A program made the translations under genes and the position numbers. 8,194 nucleotides of DNA from Pseudomonadota bacterium (lineage in GTDB: Bacteria > Pseudomonadota > Alphaproteobacteria > Acetobacterales > Acetobacteraceae): the NCBI GenBank assembly GCA_021779655.1, contig JAJYAF010000075.1, positions 1 through 8,194 on the forward strand, written 5' to 3'. Positions 1 to 6,396 of this stretch are shown in pieces. Under the pieces are notes generated by a model. That model had not been told where the DNA came from, did not search any database, and was given only the letters and a program-made list of their open reading frames with translations. Within the stretch, counting starts at the first letter, position 1. Each line of letters begins with the position of its first letter.

Positions 1-684
1 GCAACGGTACAGTTTGAACGGGTCTTCCAGCGCGTCCAGCCGATCTCCCGTGCGTTCATCGCGGCTGTCGGCAATCCAGCGATACGCTTGAAGCAAAACC
101 GCCGGACCGAGATAGCGGTCGCCGTTCCACCAATAGCTCGGGCAGGACGTGGTGCAGCAGAAGCAAAGAATACATTCCCACAGCCCGTCCAACTCCGCCC
201 GCTCCTCGCGCGACTGCAAACGCTCGCCATCGGGCGGCGGCGGCGTGTCCGCCTGCAGCCAGGGCTCCACGGAACGGTACTGCGCATAAGCCAGGGTCAG
301 ATCCGGCACGAGATCCTTTATCACCGGCATGTGCGGCAGCGGGTGAATCGTGACATCGCCTGTCATTTCGTGGATCGGCTTCAGGCAGGCCAGCGTGTTG
401 GTGCCGTCGATATTCATCGCGCAGGAGCCGCAGATGCCTTCCCGGCAGGAGCGGCGGAAGGTCAGCGTGCTGTCGATCTCATTCTTGATCTTGATGATCG
501 CATCCAGCACCATCGGCCCACAGGCGTCGAGATCGATCTCGTACGTGTCGATCACCGGGTTCTTGCCGTCGTCCGGATTCCACCGATAGATTTTGAATGT
601 CTTGACCCGCTTGGCGCCAGGCGCCGCTTTTACGGTTTTGCCTTTGCCAATCTTGGAATTTGCGGAAAGCGAAAATTCAGCCAT
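1..684 (-). CDS. sdhB: Succinate dehydrogenase iron-sulfur subunit (3' end cut by window edge)
   Basis: SdhB carries electrons from the SdhA flavin through three iron-sulfur clusters to the quinone site of respiratory complex II, on the cytoplasmic face of the inner membrane. The reading frame is open from an ATG at 684 to base 1 (228 codons). A plant-type ferredoxin domain has [2Fe-2S] ligands C80, C85, C88 and C100 in the motif [10 protein letters not shown]. The C-terminal domain shows the [4Fe-4S] motif CxxCxxCxxxCP at C171, C174, C177 and C181. Residue 228 is Cys in the context LYRC, the first [3Fe-4S] ligand, so the window cuts just after it. Family members are about 260 residues long, so roughly 30 are missing. 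A GAGG ribosome binding site (691-694) lies six bases before the start. It follows sdhA after 52 bp, in the same operon. The N-terminus looks like the alphaproteobacterial type. Confidence 0.97.
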   Translation of the reverse strand, partial: MAEFSLSANSKIGKGKTVKAAPGAKRVKTFKIYRWNPDDGKNPVIDTYEIDLDACGPMVLDAIIKIKNEIDSTLTFRRSCREGICGSCAMNIDGTNTLACLKPIHEMTGDVTIHPLPHMPVIKDLVPDLTLAYAQYRSVEPWLQADTPPPPDGERLQSREERAELDGLWECILCFCCTTSCPSYWWNGDRYLGPAVLLQAYRWIADSRDERTGDRLDALEDPFKLYRC

Positions 685-736
685 CTGGAACCTCAAAAAG
701 ATCGGAAGGGCAGATTGTTTTTGAACACCGGCTCTC

Positions 737-2548
737 TCAATAGACCCGCTTCTTCGGCGGAAAGACCTGCACATCGTTGGTCAGGGTCTGCATTTTCACC
801 GGCCGGTATTCCAGCTTAACCTCGCCTTTGTCATTGCAGTAGGCCACCGTGTGCTTCATCCAATGCTCATCGTCACGCTCCGGATAATCGTCATGCGCGT
901 GCGCGCCGCGGCTCTCCTTACGGGCCTCCGCGCTGACCATGGTGGTCAGGGCGTTGCCCATCAGATTATCCAGCTCCAGCGCCTCCATGAGATCGGAATT
1001 CCAGATCAGGCTGCGATCGGTGATATGAATGTCGCCAAGCTCGGCCCATAGCGCTTCCATTTTTGCAGCACCTTCCGTGAGGCTCTTGGAATTCCGGAAA
1101 ACGGCGGCATGGCCCTGCATGGTCCGCTGCATCTTGTCGCGCAGCGCGGCGACGGTGACAGCGCCATTACCGTGCCGGGTCTTGTCGAACCGCTCCAGGC
1201 TGGCTTCGCCGGCCCCTGCCGGCAGGTCCGGCTGCTTGCCGCTGGGCACGACCAGCTTGGCCGCTTGAATCGCGGCCGCCCGACCGAACACCACGAGGTC
1301 GAGCAGCGAATTCGTGCCCAGCCGGTTGGCGCCATGCACGGAAACACAGGCCGCCTCGCCCACGGCTATCAATCCGGGGACGATCGCGTCCGGATCTCCC
1401 GGCACCGGCCGCAGCACTTCTCCATGATAGTTCGTAGGAATTCCGCCCATGTTGTAATGCACGGTGGGCAGCACGGGAATCGCTTCCTTGGTCACGTCCA
1501 CGCCCGCGAAGACCCGGGCCGTTTCGGAAATGCCGGGCAGACGTTCATGCAGAATCTCGGGCCCGAGATGCTCCAGGTGGAGCAGAATATGGTCCTTGTT
1601 CGGCCCCACGCCACGGCCTTCGTTGATCTCGATGGTCATGGACCGGGAGACCACATCCCGCGAGGCGAGATCCTTCGCCGTCGGCGCGTAACGCTCCATG
1701 AAGCGCTCGCCTTCGGAATTGGTGAGATAGCCGCCTTCGCCACGGGCACCCTCGGTTATCAGGCAGCCGGCGGGAAATATCCCGGTTGGATGGAATTGCA
1801 CGAATTCCATGTCCTGAACCGGAAGCCCGGCGCGCAGCACCATCCCGCCGCCATCCCCGGTGCAGATATGGGCCGAAGTGCAGGAGAGATAGGTCCGGCC
1901 ATACCCGCCGGTCGCCAGCACCACCATCTGGGCACGGAAGCGATGAAGCGTACCATCCTCCAGGCACCAGGCGATCACGCCCCGGCAGGCGCCCTCCTTG
2001 TCCATGATCAGGTCGAGCGCGAAATACTCCACGAAGAATTCCACTTCATGCTTCAGGCTCTGCTGATACAGGGTGTGCAGAATGGCATGGCCCGTGCGGT
2101 CGGCGGCGGCGCAGGCGCGCATCGCCGGCTCCTTGCCGTAATCCTTCATATGGCCGCCAAAGGGGCGCTGATAGATCTTCCCGCTCTCGGTACGGGAGAA
2201 CGGCACACCGAAATGTTCCAGCTCGTAAATCGCCGGAACCGCTTCACGGCACATGTATTCGATGGCGTCCTGATCCCCCAGCCAGTCCGACCCCTTCACG
2301 GTGTCGTACATGTGCCAGCGCCAATCATCCTCGCTCATATTCCCAAGCGCGGCGCCAATGCCGCCTTGGGCCGCCACGGTATGACTGCGGGTGGGAAAAA
2401 CCTTGGAGATACAGGCGGTCTTGAGGCCGGCGGCCCCCATGCCGAGCGTTGCACGTAGGCCGGACCCGCCGGCGCCCACCACCACCACGTCATAGGTGTG
2501 GTCGATAACCGTATAGGCTCCGAGCGAAGGTTTCGACATCATATTCAT
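737..2548 (-). CDS. sdhA: Succinate dehydrogenase flavoprotein subunit
   Basis: Catalytic subunit of complex II, oxidising succinate to fumarate in the TCA cycle and passing electrons to SdhB. It has 603 residues, full length for the family. The dinucleotide-binding motif GAGGSG is at 25-30. The covalent FAD histidine is H56 in the motif [10 protein letters not shown]. Active-site residues, matched by spacing to the E. coli enzyme from memory, are H253 (FHPTG), R297 (SRDVV), H364 (TVHYNMGG) and R409 (GANRLGTNS). The C-terminus ends in the usual PPKKRVY. Three ATGs cluster at codons 1, 3 and 4. The first is chosen because a purine-rich GGGTGGA stretch precedes it closely, but any of the three could be used. 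It lies 24 bp after sdhD and 52 bp before sdhB. Long open frames on the opposite strand are GC-driven shadows. Confidence 0.98.
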   Translation of the reverse strand: MNMMSKPSLGAYTVIDHTYDVVVVGAGGSGLRATLGMGAAGLKTACISKVFPTRSHTVAAQGGIGAALGNMSEDDWRWHMYDTVKGSDWLGDQDAIEYMCREAVPAIYELEHFGVPFSRTESGKIYQRPFGGHMKDYGKEPAMRACAAADRTGHAILHTLYQQSLKHEVEFFVEYFALDLIMDKEGACRGVIAWCLEDGTLHRFRAQMVVLATGGYGRTYLSCTSAHICTGDGGGMVLRAGLPVQDMEFVQFHPTGIFPAGCLITEGARGEGGYLTNSEGERFMERYAPTAKDLASRDVVSRSMTIEINEGRGVGPNKDHILLHLEHLGPEILHERLPGISETARVFAGVDVTKEAIPVLPTVHYNMGGIPTNYHGEVLRPVPGDPDAIVPGLIAVGEAACVSVHGANRLGTNSLLDLVVFGRAAAIQAAKLVVPSGKQPDLPAGAGEASLERFDKTRHGNGAVTVAALRDKMQRTMQGHAAVFRNSKSLTEGAAKMEALWAELGDIHITDRSLIWNSDLMEALELDNLMGNALTTMVSAEARKESRGAHAHDDYPERDDEHWMKHTVAYCNDKGEVKLEYRPVKMQTLTNDVQVFPPKKRVY

Positions 2549-2572
2549 GGTTCCACCCGTCCAGGAGCCGCT

Positions 2573-2968
2573 TCAGAAAGCGAGTTTGAGAATCGAGACC
2601 GCCGAGGCGAGCGCGCAAAACCACACGACCGCTTTCGCCAGCAAAAGCGTGGCGGCCTTGCCGGTCTCATTATGCATGTAATCTTCTATGACGACCTGCA
2701 GCCCGAGCGACAGATGATAGAACATCGCGCCGATCAGGCAGAGGAACAACACGGTGTTCCACGGCAAGCCGAGATAGGCCGCCACCTCGGCGCGCGTGGC
2801 GTGCTCCAGCAAGATGACAGAGATCAAGAAATATAGCGAAAGCGGCAGCAGCGCGACGGCGCTGACACGCTGGGCGATCCAGTGGCCGACGCCGGATTTT
2901 GATGAGCCCAGCCCCCGCGCGCGGGCGAGCTGGCTGCGCATGATATGGATAGCAGGATCGTTATGCAT
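2573..2968 (-). CDS. sdhD: Succinate dehydrogenase membrane anchor subunit SdhD
   Basis: Small hydrophobic subunit of complex II which, with SdhC, anchors the SdhAB head and helps form the heme b and ubiquinone sites. It has 131 residues with three predicted membrane helices at about 37-54, 71-93 and 105-128. H85 in FYHLSLG is the expected heme ligand. Eleven residues later D96-Y97 (EDYMH) correspond to the quinone-site Asp-Tyr of E. coli SdhD; the same spacing is known there. The basic N-terminus has the RARGLGSSKSG signature and W30/R34 typical of alphaproteobacterial SdhD. The start at 2968 lies 6 nt after the sdhC stop, and its weak GGTGA ribosome binding site overlaps that stop, suggesting translational coupling. 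An internal ATG at codon 10 has no visible ribosome binding site. Confidence 0.93.
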   Translation of the reverse strand: MHNDPAIHIMRSQLARARGLGSSKSGVGHWIAQRVSAVALLPLSLYFLISVILLEHATRAEVAAYLGLPWNTVLFLCLIGAMFYHLSLGLQVVIEDYMHNETGKAATLLLAKAVVWFCALASAVSILKLAF

Positions 2969-2974
2969 GGAATA

Positions 2975-3412
2975 TCACCGGATAAACAAGGCGATGGCCC
3001 AGAAGCCGACCGTGAGGATGATGGTCCCGGCTACGACGAGCACAGCCGAACGATGCATGGCCCGCAGATCGAATCCCCGGCCGGCATCCCAGCAGAGATG
3101 CCGGATGCCATTGCAGAAATGATAGAACAGCGCGAGCGTGAACAGAAACATCACCAGCAGCCCGAACCAGCTGGCATAGACCGCCTGGACAATGGAAAAA
3201 GGCCCGTCGCCGGAGGCGGCGCAAACCAGCCAAAGCGTGAGCAGCACCGCCCCGGCGCCAACCGCCAGACCGGTGATGCGATGCATGATCGAGGTCGCGG
3301 ACGAGATTTGGAACCGGTAGGCCGATCCAAGCATGAAGGGAGAAAGCGGACGGCGGATCAGTTTGCCCTCCGTGTTGCGCCCAACCATCAGGGCATCGCG
3401 GACATCCTTCAT
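2975..3412 (-). CDS. sdhC: Succinate dehydrogenase cytochrome b556 subunit SdhC
   Basis: Membrane anchor of complex II that shares the heme b and the ubiquinone site with SdhD. It has 145 residues. A basic N-terminus with RPLSPFM (21-27) leads to the conserved block at 37-48, where S41 and R45 (SIMHRITG) match the quinone-binding Ser and Arg of the E. coli protein. Three membrane helices lie at about 47-66, 82-100 and 120-143. H98 in FYHFCNGIRH is the expected axial heme ligand. It is the first gene of sdhCDAB. The ATG at 3412 has a GGAAGG ribosome binding site (3425-3430), but about 12 nt away, which is long. A second ATG at codon 9 would drop the N-terminal stretch. The operon promoter is expected in the 181-bp gap upstream. 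Confidence 0.95.
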   Translation of the reverse strand: MKDVRDALMVGRNTEGKLIRRPLSPFMLGSAYRFQISSATSIMHRITGLAVGAGAVLLTLWLVCAASGDGPFSIVQAVYASWFGLLVMFLFTLALFYHFCNGIRHLCWDAGRGFDLRAMHRSAVLVVAGTIILTVGFWAIALFIR

Positions 3413-3430
3413 GCGTGCCGACCGCCTTCC

Positions 3431-3443
3431 GTAAACATTTTAC
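3431..3443. promoter_or_regulatory. AT-rich palindrome overlapping a -10-like box upstream of sdhC
   Basis: GTAAACATTTTAC has perfect 5-bp arms around a 3-bp centre and is an AT-rich island in GC-rich surroundings, 18-30 nt before the sdhC start. On the minus strand it contains TAAAAT (3437-3442), a fair -10 element that would place the transcript start near 3430. I see no good -35 at the right distance, so if this is a promoter it may need an activator. An 8-bp palindrome, GCACGTGC, lies just upstream at 3452-3459. The operator role is inferred from position and symmetry, and no specific regulator is recognised. Confidence 0.3.
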
Positions 3444-3496
3444 TCAGTGCCGCACGTGCTTAGTCCCGCGCGGCAACGGGGTCAACGTCCCACGCC

Positions 3497-3528
3497 GCAG
3501 CCATGAAGAGCGCGTTCTTCATGGCTGC
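3497..3528. repeat. Perfect inverted repeat, 13-bp arms, in the gap upstream of sdhC
   Basis: The arm GCAGCCATGAAGA (3497-3509) pairs without mismatch with 3516-3528, leaving a 6-nt loop GCGCGT in which further G-T and C-G pairing is possible. In RNA from either strand it would form a stable hairpin. It lies 66 bp past the stop of the methyltransferase gene and 84 bp before sdhC, both on the minus strand. Neither side has a run of T, so it is not a standard intrinsic terminator. It could be a 3'-end stabilising or Rho-assisted element, a leader hairpin for sdh mRNA, or a large operator. Confidence 0.6.
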
Positions 3529-3593
3529 CCGCCGGAGCACTCCTCGCTCGCCATCCTCAACCGCCGCCAGAACCGCGACCTGCGCAAAGCTGC

Positions 3594-4271
3594 CTAACCC
3601 GGGTCGAGCCGGAACAATGTCACCCGGCGCGAGGTCCGGTCTTCGAGTTCGAGCGTCGTCGGCACGTCCACCCGTTCCAGCGCCGTGAACCCGTCCTTCG
3701 GCATATAGGCCCGGCCGGGGTCGGCGATGATCACCGCCGCCTCTCGCGCGCATAATCTAAGCCATGGCAGGATATGCCGTGTCATCGGCGCCTCGTAACA
3801 GACATCCCCGGCCAGAATCACATCCCAGCGGCAGGGTTCTCCCACCACATCGCGTTCCAGCACGTTTATCCGGCAGCCATTCGTCTCGGCGTTCAGGGCA
3901 ATCGCGGCGCGCGCCAGCGGGTCGATCTCGGCCGCCTCCACCGCGCCCGCGCCCGCCCTGGCGGCGCCAATGCCTGCCAGCCCGCAGCCCGCCGCGAAAT
4001 CCAGCACCCGCCGGTTTGCGACCCATTCCGGCCGATCCGTCACGTAACGCGCCAGCGCCTCGCTGCCCGGCCAGGCGAATGCCCAGAAGGGCGGGGCCAT
4101 GGCGTTGGCGCTCAGGAATGCCTCGCTGGCCTGCCAAAGCGGGGTGATCTCAGTTGCCAGGCGGAGCCTGATTTCCGGCACCAGCACCGCGCGCGCCGGC
4201 GCCGTGTGGGCCAGGATGAATTCCCGGTGATCCGTCCCGTTCACCGGAACACCGCGCCCGGCCCTGGCCAT
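3594..4271 (-). CDS. ETF-beta lysine methyltransferase-like (METTL20/ETFBKMT family) protein methyltransferase
   Basis: A class I SAM-dependent methyltransferase of 225 residues resembling METTL20/ETFBKMT, whose known members in mitochondria and in Agrobacterium methylate lysines of the electron transfer flavoprotein beta subunit. Visible landmarks are PPFWAFAWPGSEALARY (60-76), the SAM-binding loop DFAAGCGLAG (91-100), the acidic residue D117 (EIDPLA), N127 (ALNAETNG), the post-motif GDVCYE (155-160) and ADPGR (183-187). The C-terminus (TTLELEDRTSRR) looks complete. The ATG at 4271 is the earliest possible start because a TAA lies three codons upstream; a GTG at codon 10 is an alternative, since family homology begins near residue 14. 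It lies 25 nt after the UbiK-like gene and is probably co-transcribed with it. The family call is from motifs recognised by eye. Ribosomal protein L11 methyltransferase-like enzymes are related, so the substrate is inferred. Confidence 0.82.
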   Translation of the reverse strand: MARAGRGVPVNGTDHREFILAHTAPARAVLVPEIRLRLATEITPLWQASEAFLSANAMAPPFWAFAWPGSEALARYVTDRPEWVANRRVLDFAAGCGLAGIGAARAGAGAVEAAEIDPLARAAIALNAETNGCRINVLERDVVGEPCRWDVILAGDVCYEAPMTRHILPWLRLCAREAAVIIADPGRAYMPKDGFTALERVDVPTTLELEDRTSRRVTLFRLDPG

Positions 4272-4296
4272 GACACGTTACATGACACCTTCAGAG

Positions 4297-4554
4297 CTAT
4301 TCCGTGAACCCCCTGGCCGCCGCCTCCAGTGCCGCAACCCGCTTCTCCAGCGCCTCCGCCTGTGCCCGGCCGCGCCGGGCAAGCTCCGCCATCGCATCGA
4401 ACTCCTCCCGCTTAACCAGATCCAACCGGCGCACCACCTCATCCACCCTGGCCCGCACCATGGCGGCCATTTCCTCACGCAGCCCGGCCAGTATCGAGAC
4501 AGCGCCACCCGCCACCCCGGCCAGGTCATCGAAAAACTTTGAACGCTCAAACAT
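4297..4554 (-). CDS. UbiK/YqiC-like (BMFP domain) coiled-coil accessory protein
   Basis: A small protein of 85 residues with the layout of the BMFP/YqiC family (UbiK in enterobacteria). An N-terminal amphipathic segment begins FFDDLAGVAGGA, followed by LREEMAAMVRARVDEVVRRLDLVKREEFDA, which carries the family's DLVKREEF signature at about 45-52. A C-terminal coiled coil (about 55-80) has regular Leu/Ala heptads. Known members form trimers, associate with membranes and help ubiquinone biosynthesis by binding UbiJ and lipids; whether the alphaproteobacterial version does the same is inferred. An AAAGGCG ribosome binding site precedes the ATG at 4554. It heads the minus-strand block, diverging from hldD, and a METTL20-like gene follows after 25 nt. 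The neighbouring complex II genes fit a link to quinone metabolism. Confidence 0.8.
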   Translation of the reverse strand: MFERSKFFDDLAGVAGGAVSILAGLREEMAAMVRARVDEVVRRLDLVKREEFDAMAELARRGRAQAEALEKRVAALEAAARGFTE

Positions 4555-4585
4555 TATACGCGCCTTTCGCTAATCGTTTGAGACA

Positions 4586-4614
4586 CCTATAAGCCCGAGC
4601 ATGATACTGGTCAC
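4586..4614 (-). promoter_or_regulatory. Candidate sigma70 promoter for the UbiK-like gene
   Basis: Read on the minus strand, GTGACC (4609-4614, four of six bases matching the -35 consensus) is followed after 17 bp by TATAGG (4586-4591, four of six matching the -10). This predicts a transcript start near 4579 and a leader of about 25 nt containing the AAAGGCG ribosome binding site of the gene starting at 4554. The -35 lies inside the first codons of hldD on the opposite strand. Matches are moderate, so this is a suggestion only. Confidence 0.35.
4588..4593 (+). promoter_or_regulatory. Candidate -10 element for hldD, suggesting a leaderless transcript
   Basis: TATAAG matches five of six bases of the -10 consensus and lies 7 nt before the hldD ATG at 4601, so a transcript from it would start at or next to the start codon. 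The absence of a ribosome binding site in front of hldD fits this. No convincing -35 is seen (TTTCGC at 4565-4570 has the right spacing but matches poorly). It overlaps the candidate -10 of the opposite direction. Confidence 0.28.
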
Positions 4615-5581
4615 GGGTGGCGCAGGCTTCATCGGCTCTAACCTGCACGCGGCGCTTTATTCCGCCGGCCGCGAGGTCGTTATCGCCGATCGGCTCGGCA
4701 CCGCCGGTAAATGGCGCAACCTGCGCCACCATCCCCCCCTCACCTTGATCGACCCCGAAGCGCTGGAAGATTTCCTCGACAGCCACCCGCCGCTGGAAAC
4801 CATCGTCCATCTCGGCGCGATCAGCGAAACCACCGCCGGGGACGGCGATATTGTCTGGTCCTCCAACGTAGCCTTGAGCCAGCTGCTCTGGGGCTGGTGC
4901 GCGGCTCGCTCCGTCCGCTTCATCTATGCCTCCTCCGCCGCGACCTACGGGGATGGGACACAAGGTTTTTCGGATGAATTCTCCACCGCCGCGCTGCGCA
5001 GGCTTAAGCCGCTCAACCTCTATGGCTGGTCCAAGCACGCCTTCGACCTCTGGGTCGCACGGCAGGTGGAAAGCAAGGCGCAACTGCCGCCCGCCTGGGC
5101 GGGCGTGAAGTTTTTCAATGTCTACGGCCCGAACGAGTATCACAAAGGCGGCATGATCTCCGCCGTGAAGCGCAAGCATGACGAAGTCGCGGCAGGCGGC
5201 CCTGCCCGGCTGTTCCGTTCCACCGAACCGCAACTGGCGGACGGCGCCCAGGCGCGCGACTTCATCCATATCGACGATGTCGTCGCCGCTCTGATTTTTC
5301 TGATCGACGCCCCCGTTCTGCACGATCTCTATAATCTGGGCACCGGCACCGCCCGCACCTATGTGGATCTCGCCCGCGCCGTCTGCGCCGCCAACAACCT
5401 GCCCGAACGCATCGCCTATGTGGACATGCCCGAGAGCCTGCGCGGGCAGTATCAGTCCTTCACCGAAGCGCCGATGGAGAAACTCCGCCAGGCGGGGTTC
5501 ACCGCGCCGTTCATGACATTGGAAGAGGGCATTACCCGCTATATCCAGGATTTTCTCATCCGCCCGGACCCCTATAAGTGA
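4601..5581 (+). CDS. hldD: ADP-L-glycero-D-manno-heptose 6-epimerase
   Basis: Short-chain dehydrogenase-type epimerase that converts ADP-D-glycero- to ADP-L-glycero-beta-D-manno-heptose, the last step in making the heptose donor for the LPS inner core; cytoplasmic and NADP-dependent. It has 326 residues, the usual family length. The cofactor loop GGAGFIGSN (6-14) and D30 end the first beta-alpha-beta unit. YASSAATYG (109-117) holds the active-site Ser, Y141 and K145 form the YxxxK pair, and K182 in NEYHKGGM matches the second catalytic lysine of the E. coli enzyme. ARDFIHIDDV (218-227) is typical of HldD. No ribosome binding site is visible before the ATG. It diverges from the UbiK-like gene across 46 bp and overlaps lgt at its stop codon. 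The name implies an organism with heptose-containing LPS. Confidence 0.95.
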   Translation: MILVTGGAGFIGSNLHAALYSAGREVVIADRLGTAGKWRNLRHHPPLTLIDPEALEDFLDSHPPLETIVHLGAISETTAGDGDIVWSSNVALSQLLWGWCAARSVRFIYASSAATYGDGTQGFSDEFSTAALRRLKPLNLYGWSKHAFDLWVARQVESKAQLPPAWAGVKFFNVYGPNEYHKGGMISAVKRKHDEVAAGGPARLFRSTEPQLADGAQARDFIHIDDVVAALIFLIDAPVLHDLYNLGTGTARTYVDLARAVCAANNLPERIAYVDMPESLRGQYQSFTEAPMEKLRQAGFTAPFMTLEEGITRYIQDFLIRPDPYK

Positions 5582-6390
5582 CCGCGACCGTTTTCATGTG
5601 GCCGAATTTCAGCCCGGTGCTGGTGCGTTTTGGCCCCTTCGCGATCCATTATTACGCGCTCGCCTATATCATAGCACTGCTGATCGGCTGGCGGCTCGTG
5701 CGCCGCACAGCGGCCTTGCCGCCGGTTGCCGCGACGGCTGTGCAGGTGGATGATTTCCTCACCTGGGCAACCCTTGGCGTCATTCTCGGCGGCCGTATCG
5801 GCTATGTCTGCTTTTATCAGCCGGGATATTTTTTCACCCACCCCGCGAAGATCATCGCGGTCTGGGATGGCGGGATGAGTTTTCATGGCGGTTTTCTCGG
5901 CGTGACCATCGCGATCATCTGGTTCAGTTTGAAACACCATCTGAGCATCCTGCGCTTTGGCGACCGTATCGTCATCGCCGTGCCGATCGGCCTGTTTCTC
6001 GGCCGCATCGCCAATTTCATCAACGGCGAACTCTGGGGCCGCCCCGCGGCGCCCTGGTTTCCCTGGCCCGTCATTTTTCCGCAATCCGGCAGCCTCGTTC
6101 CGCGCTATCCTTCCGAACTCATCGAGGCCGCGCTGGAGGGCGCGGTGCTCTTCCTCATCATGCTCGCGGCGTCGCGCTTCTACAAAGTCCGTGCCGCGAC
6201 CGGAATGCTCACCGGCATTTTCATCGCCGGCTACGGCGTGGCCCGTATCATCGGCGAATGCTTCCGTGAGCCTGACGTATTCCGGGGTTTTCTGCCCTTC
6301 GGCACCACCGAGGGGCAGCTCCTCTCCATTCCGATGGTGCTTATCGGCATGATCATCATCGCCTGGAGCATGCGCCACCCGAGGACGTGA
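5578..6390 (+). CDS. lgt: Prolipoprotein diacylglyceryl transferase
   Basis: Inner-membrane enzyme that transfers diacylglycerol from phosphatidylglycerol to the lipobox cysteine of prolipoproteins, the first step of lipoprotein maturation. It has 270 residues, mostly hydrophobic, compatible with the family's seven membrane helices. Signature residues are GGRIGYV (71-77), WDGGMSFHGG (96-105) with H103, the Lgt signature GRIANFINGELWG (142-154) with R143, N146 and E151, the periplasmic RYPSE (176-180), and R223 in the GYGVARIIGECFREPD block. The GTG start at 5578 overlaps the hldD stop (GTGA). It gives an N-terminus that aligns end to end, from memory, with E. coli Lgt, so I prefer it over the ATG at 5596. 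The third downstream gene encodes a lipoprotein, a direct substrate class for this enzyme. Confidence 0.97.
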   Translation: MTATVFMWPNFSPVLVRFGPFAIHYYALAYIIALLIGWRLVRRTAALPPVAATAVQVDDFLTWATLGVILGGRIGYVCFYQPGYFFTHPAKIIAVWDGGMSFHGGFLGVTIAIIWFSLKHHLSILRFGDRIVIAVPIGLFLGRIANFINGELWGRPAAPWFPWPVIFPQSGSLVPRYPSELIEAALEGAVLFLIMLAASRFYKVRAATGMLTGIFIAGYGVARIIGECFREPDVFRGFLPFGTTEGQLLSIPMVLIGMIIIAWSMRHPRT

Positions 6391-6396
6391 TTACGC

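Noticed and set aside
88..819. A 243-codon plus-strand open frame at the left end
   Set aside because: It is antisense to sdhB and the 3' end of sdhA, both firmly identified by cluster and C-terminal motifs.
1109..2458. A 449-codon open frame on the plus strand, antisense to sdhA
   Set aside because: It runs opposite to a full-length SdhA with every catalytic residue in place. The translation shows no recognisable family and is rich in R, H, G and P, as expected of a GC-driven shadow.
3497..3528. Intrinsic transcription terminator for the ETF-beta methyltransferase gene
   Set aside because: The stem is strong, but no T-run follows it on either strand, so I list it as an inverted repeat of unknown role.
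3460..3753. A 97-codon minus-strand open frame crossing the hairpin upstream of sdhC
   Set aside because: It starts in another frame inside the methyltransferase gene, whose C-terminus is intact, so it is not a frameshifted tail. The part in the gap has no family resemblance and no ribosome binding site at a sensible start.
3594..4271. Ribosomal protein L11 methyltransferase (prmA)
   Set aside because: The protein is shorter than typical PrmA, lacks its N-terminal substrate-binding domain, and shows the PPFWAFAWPG and GDVCYE features of the METTL20-like family.
5572..6378. A 268-codon minus-strand open frame antisense to lgt
   Set aside because: The opposite strand encodes a complete Lgt with its signature motifs. 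The shadow protein is an anomalous mix of D, H, R and E without a domain.
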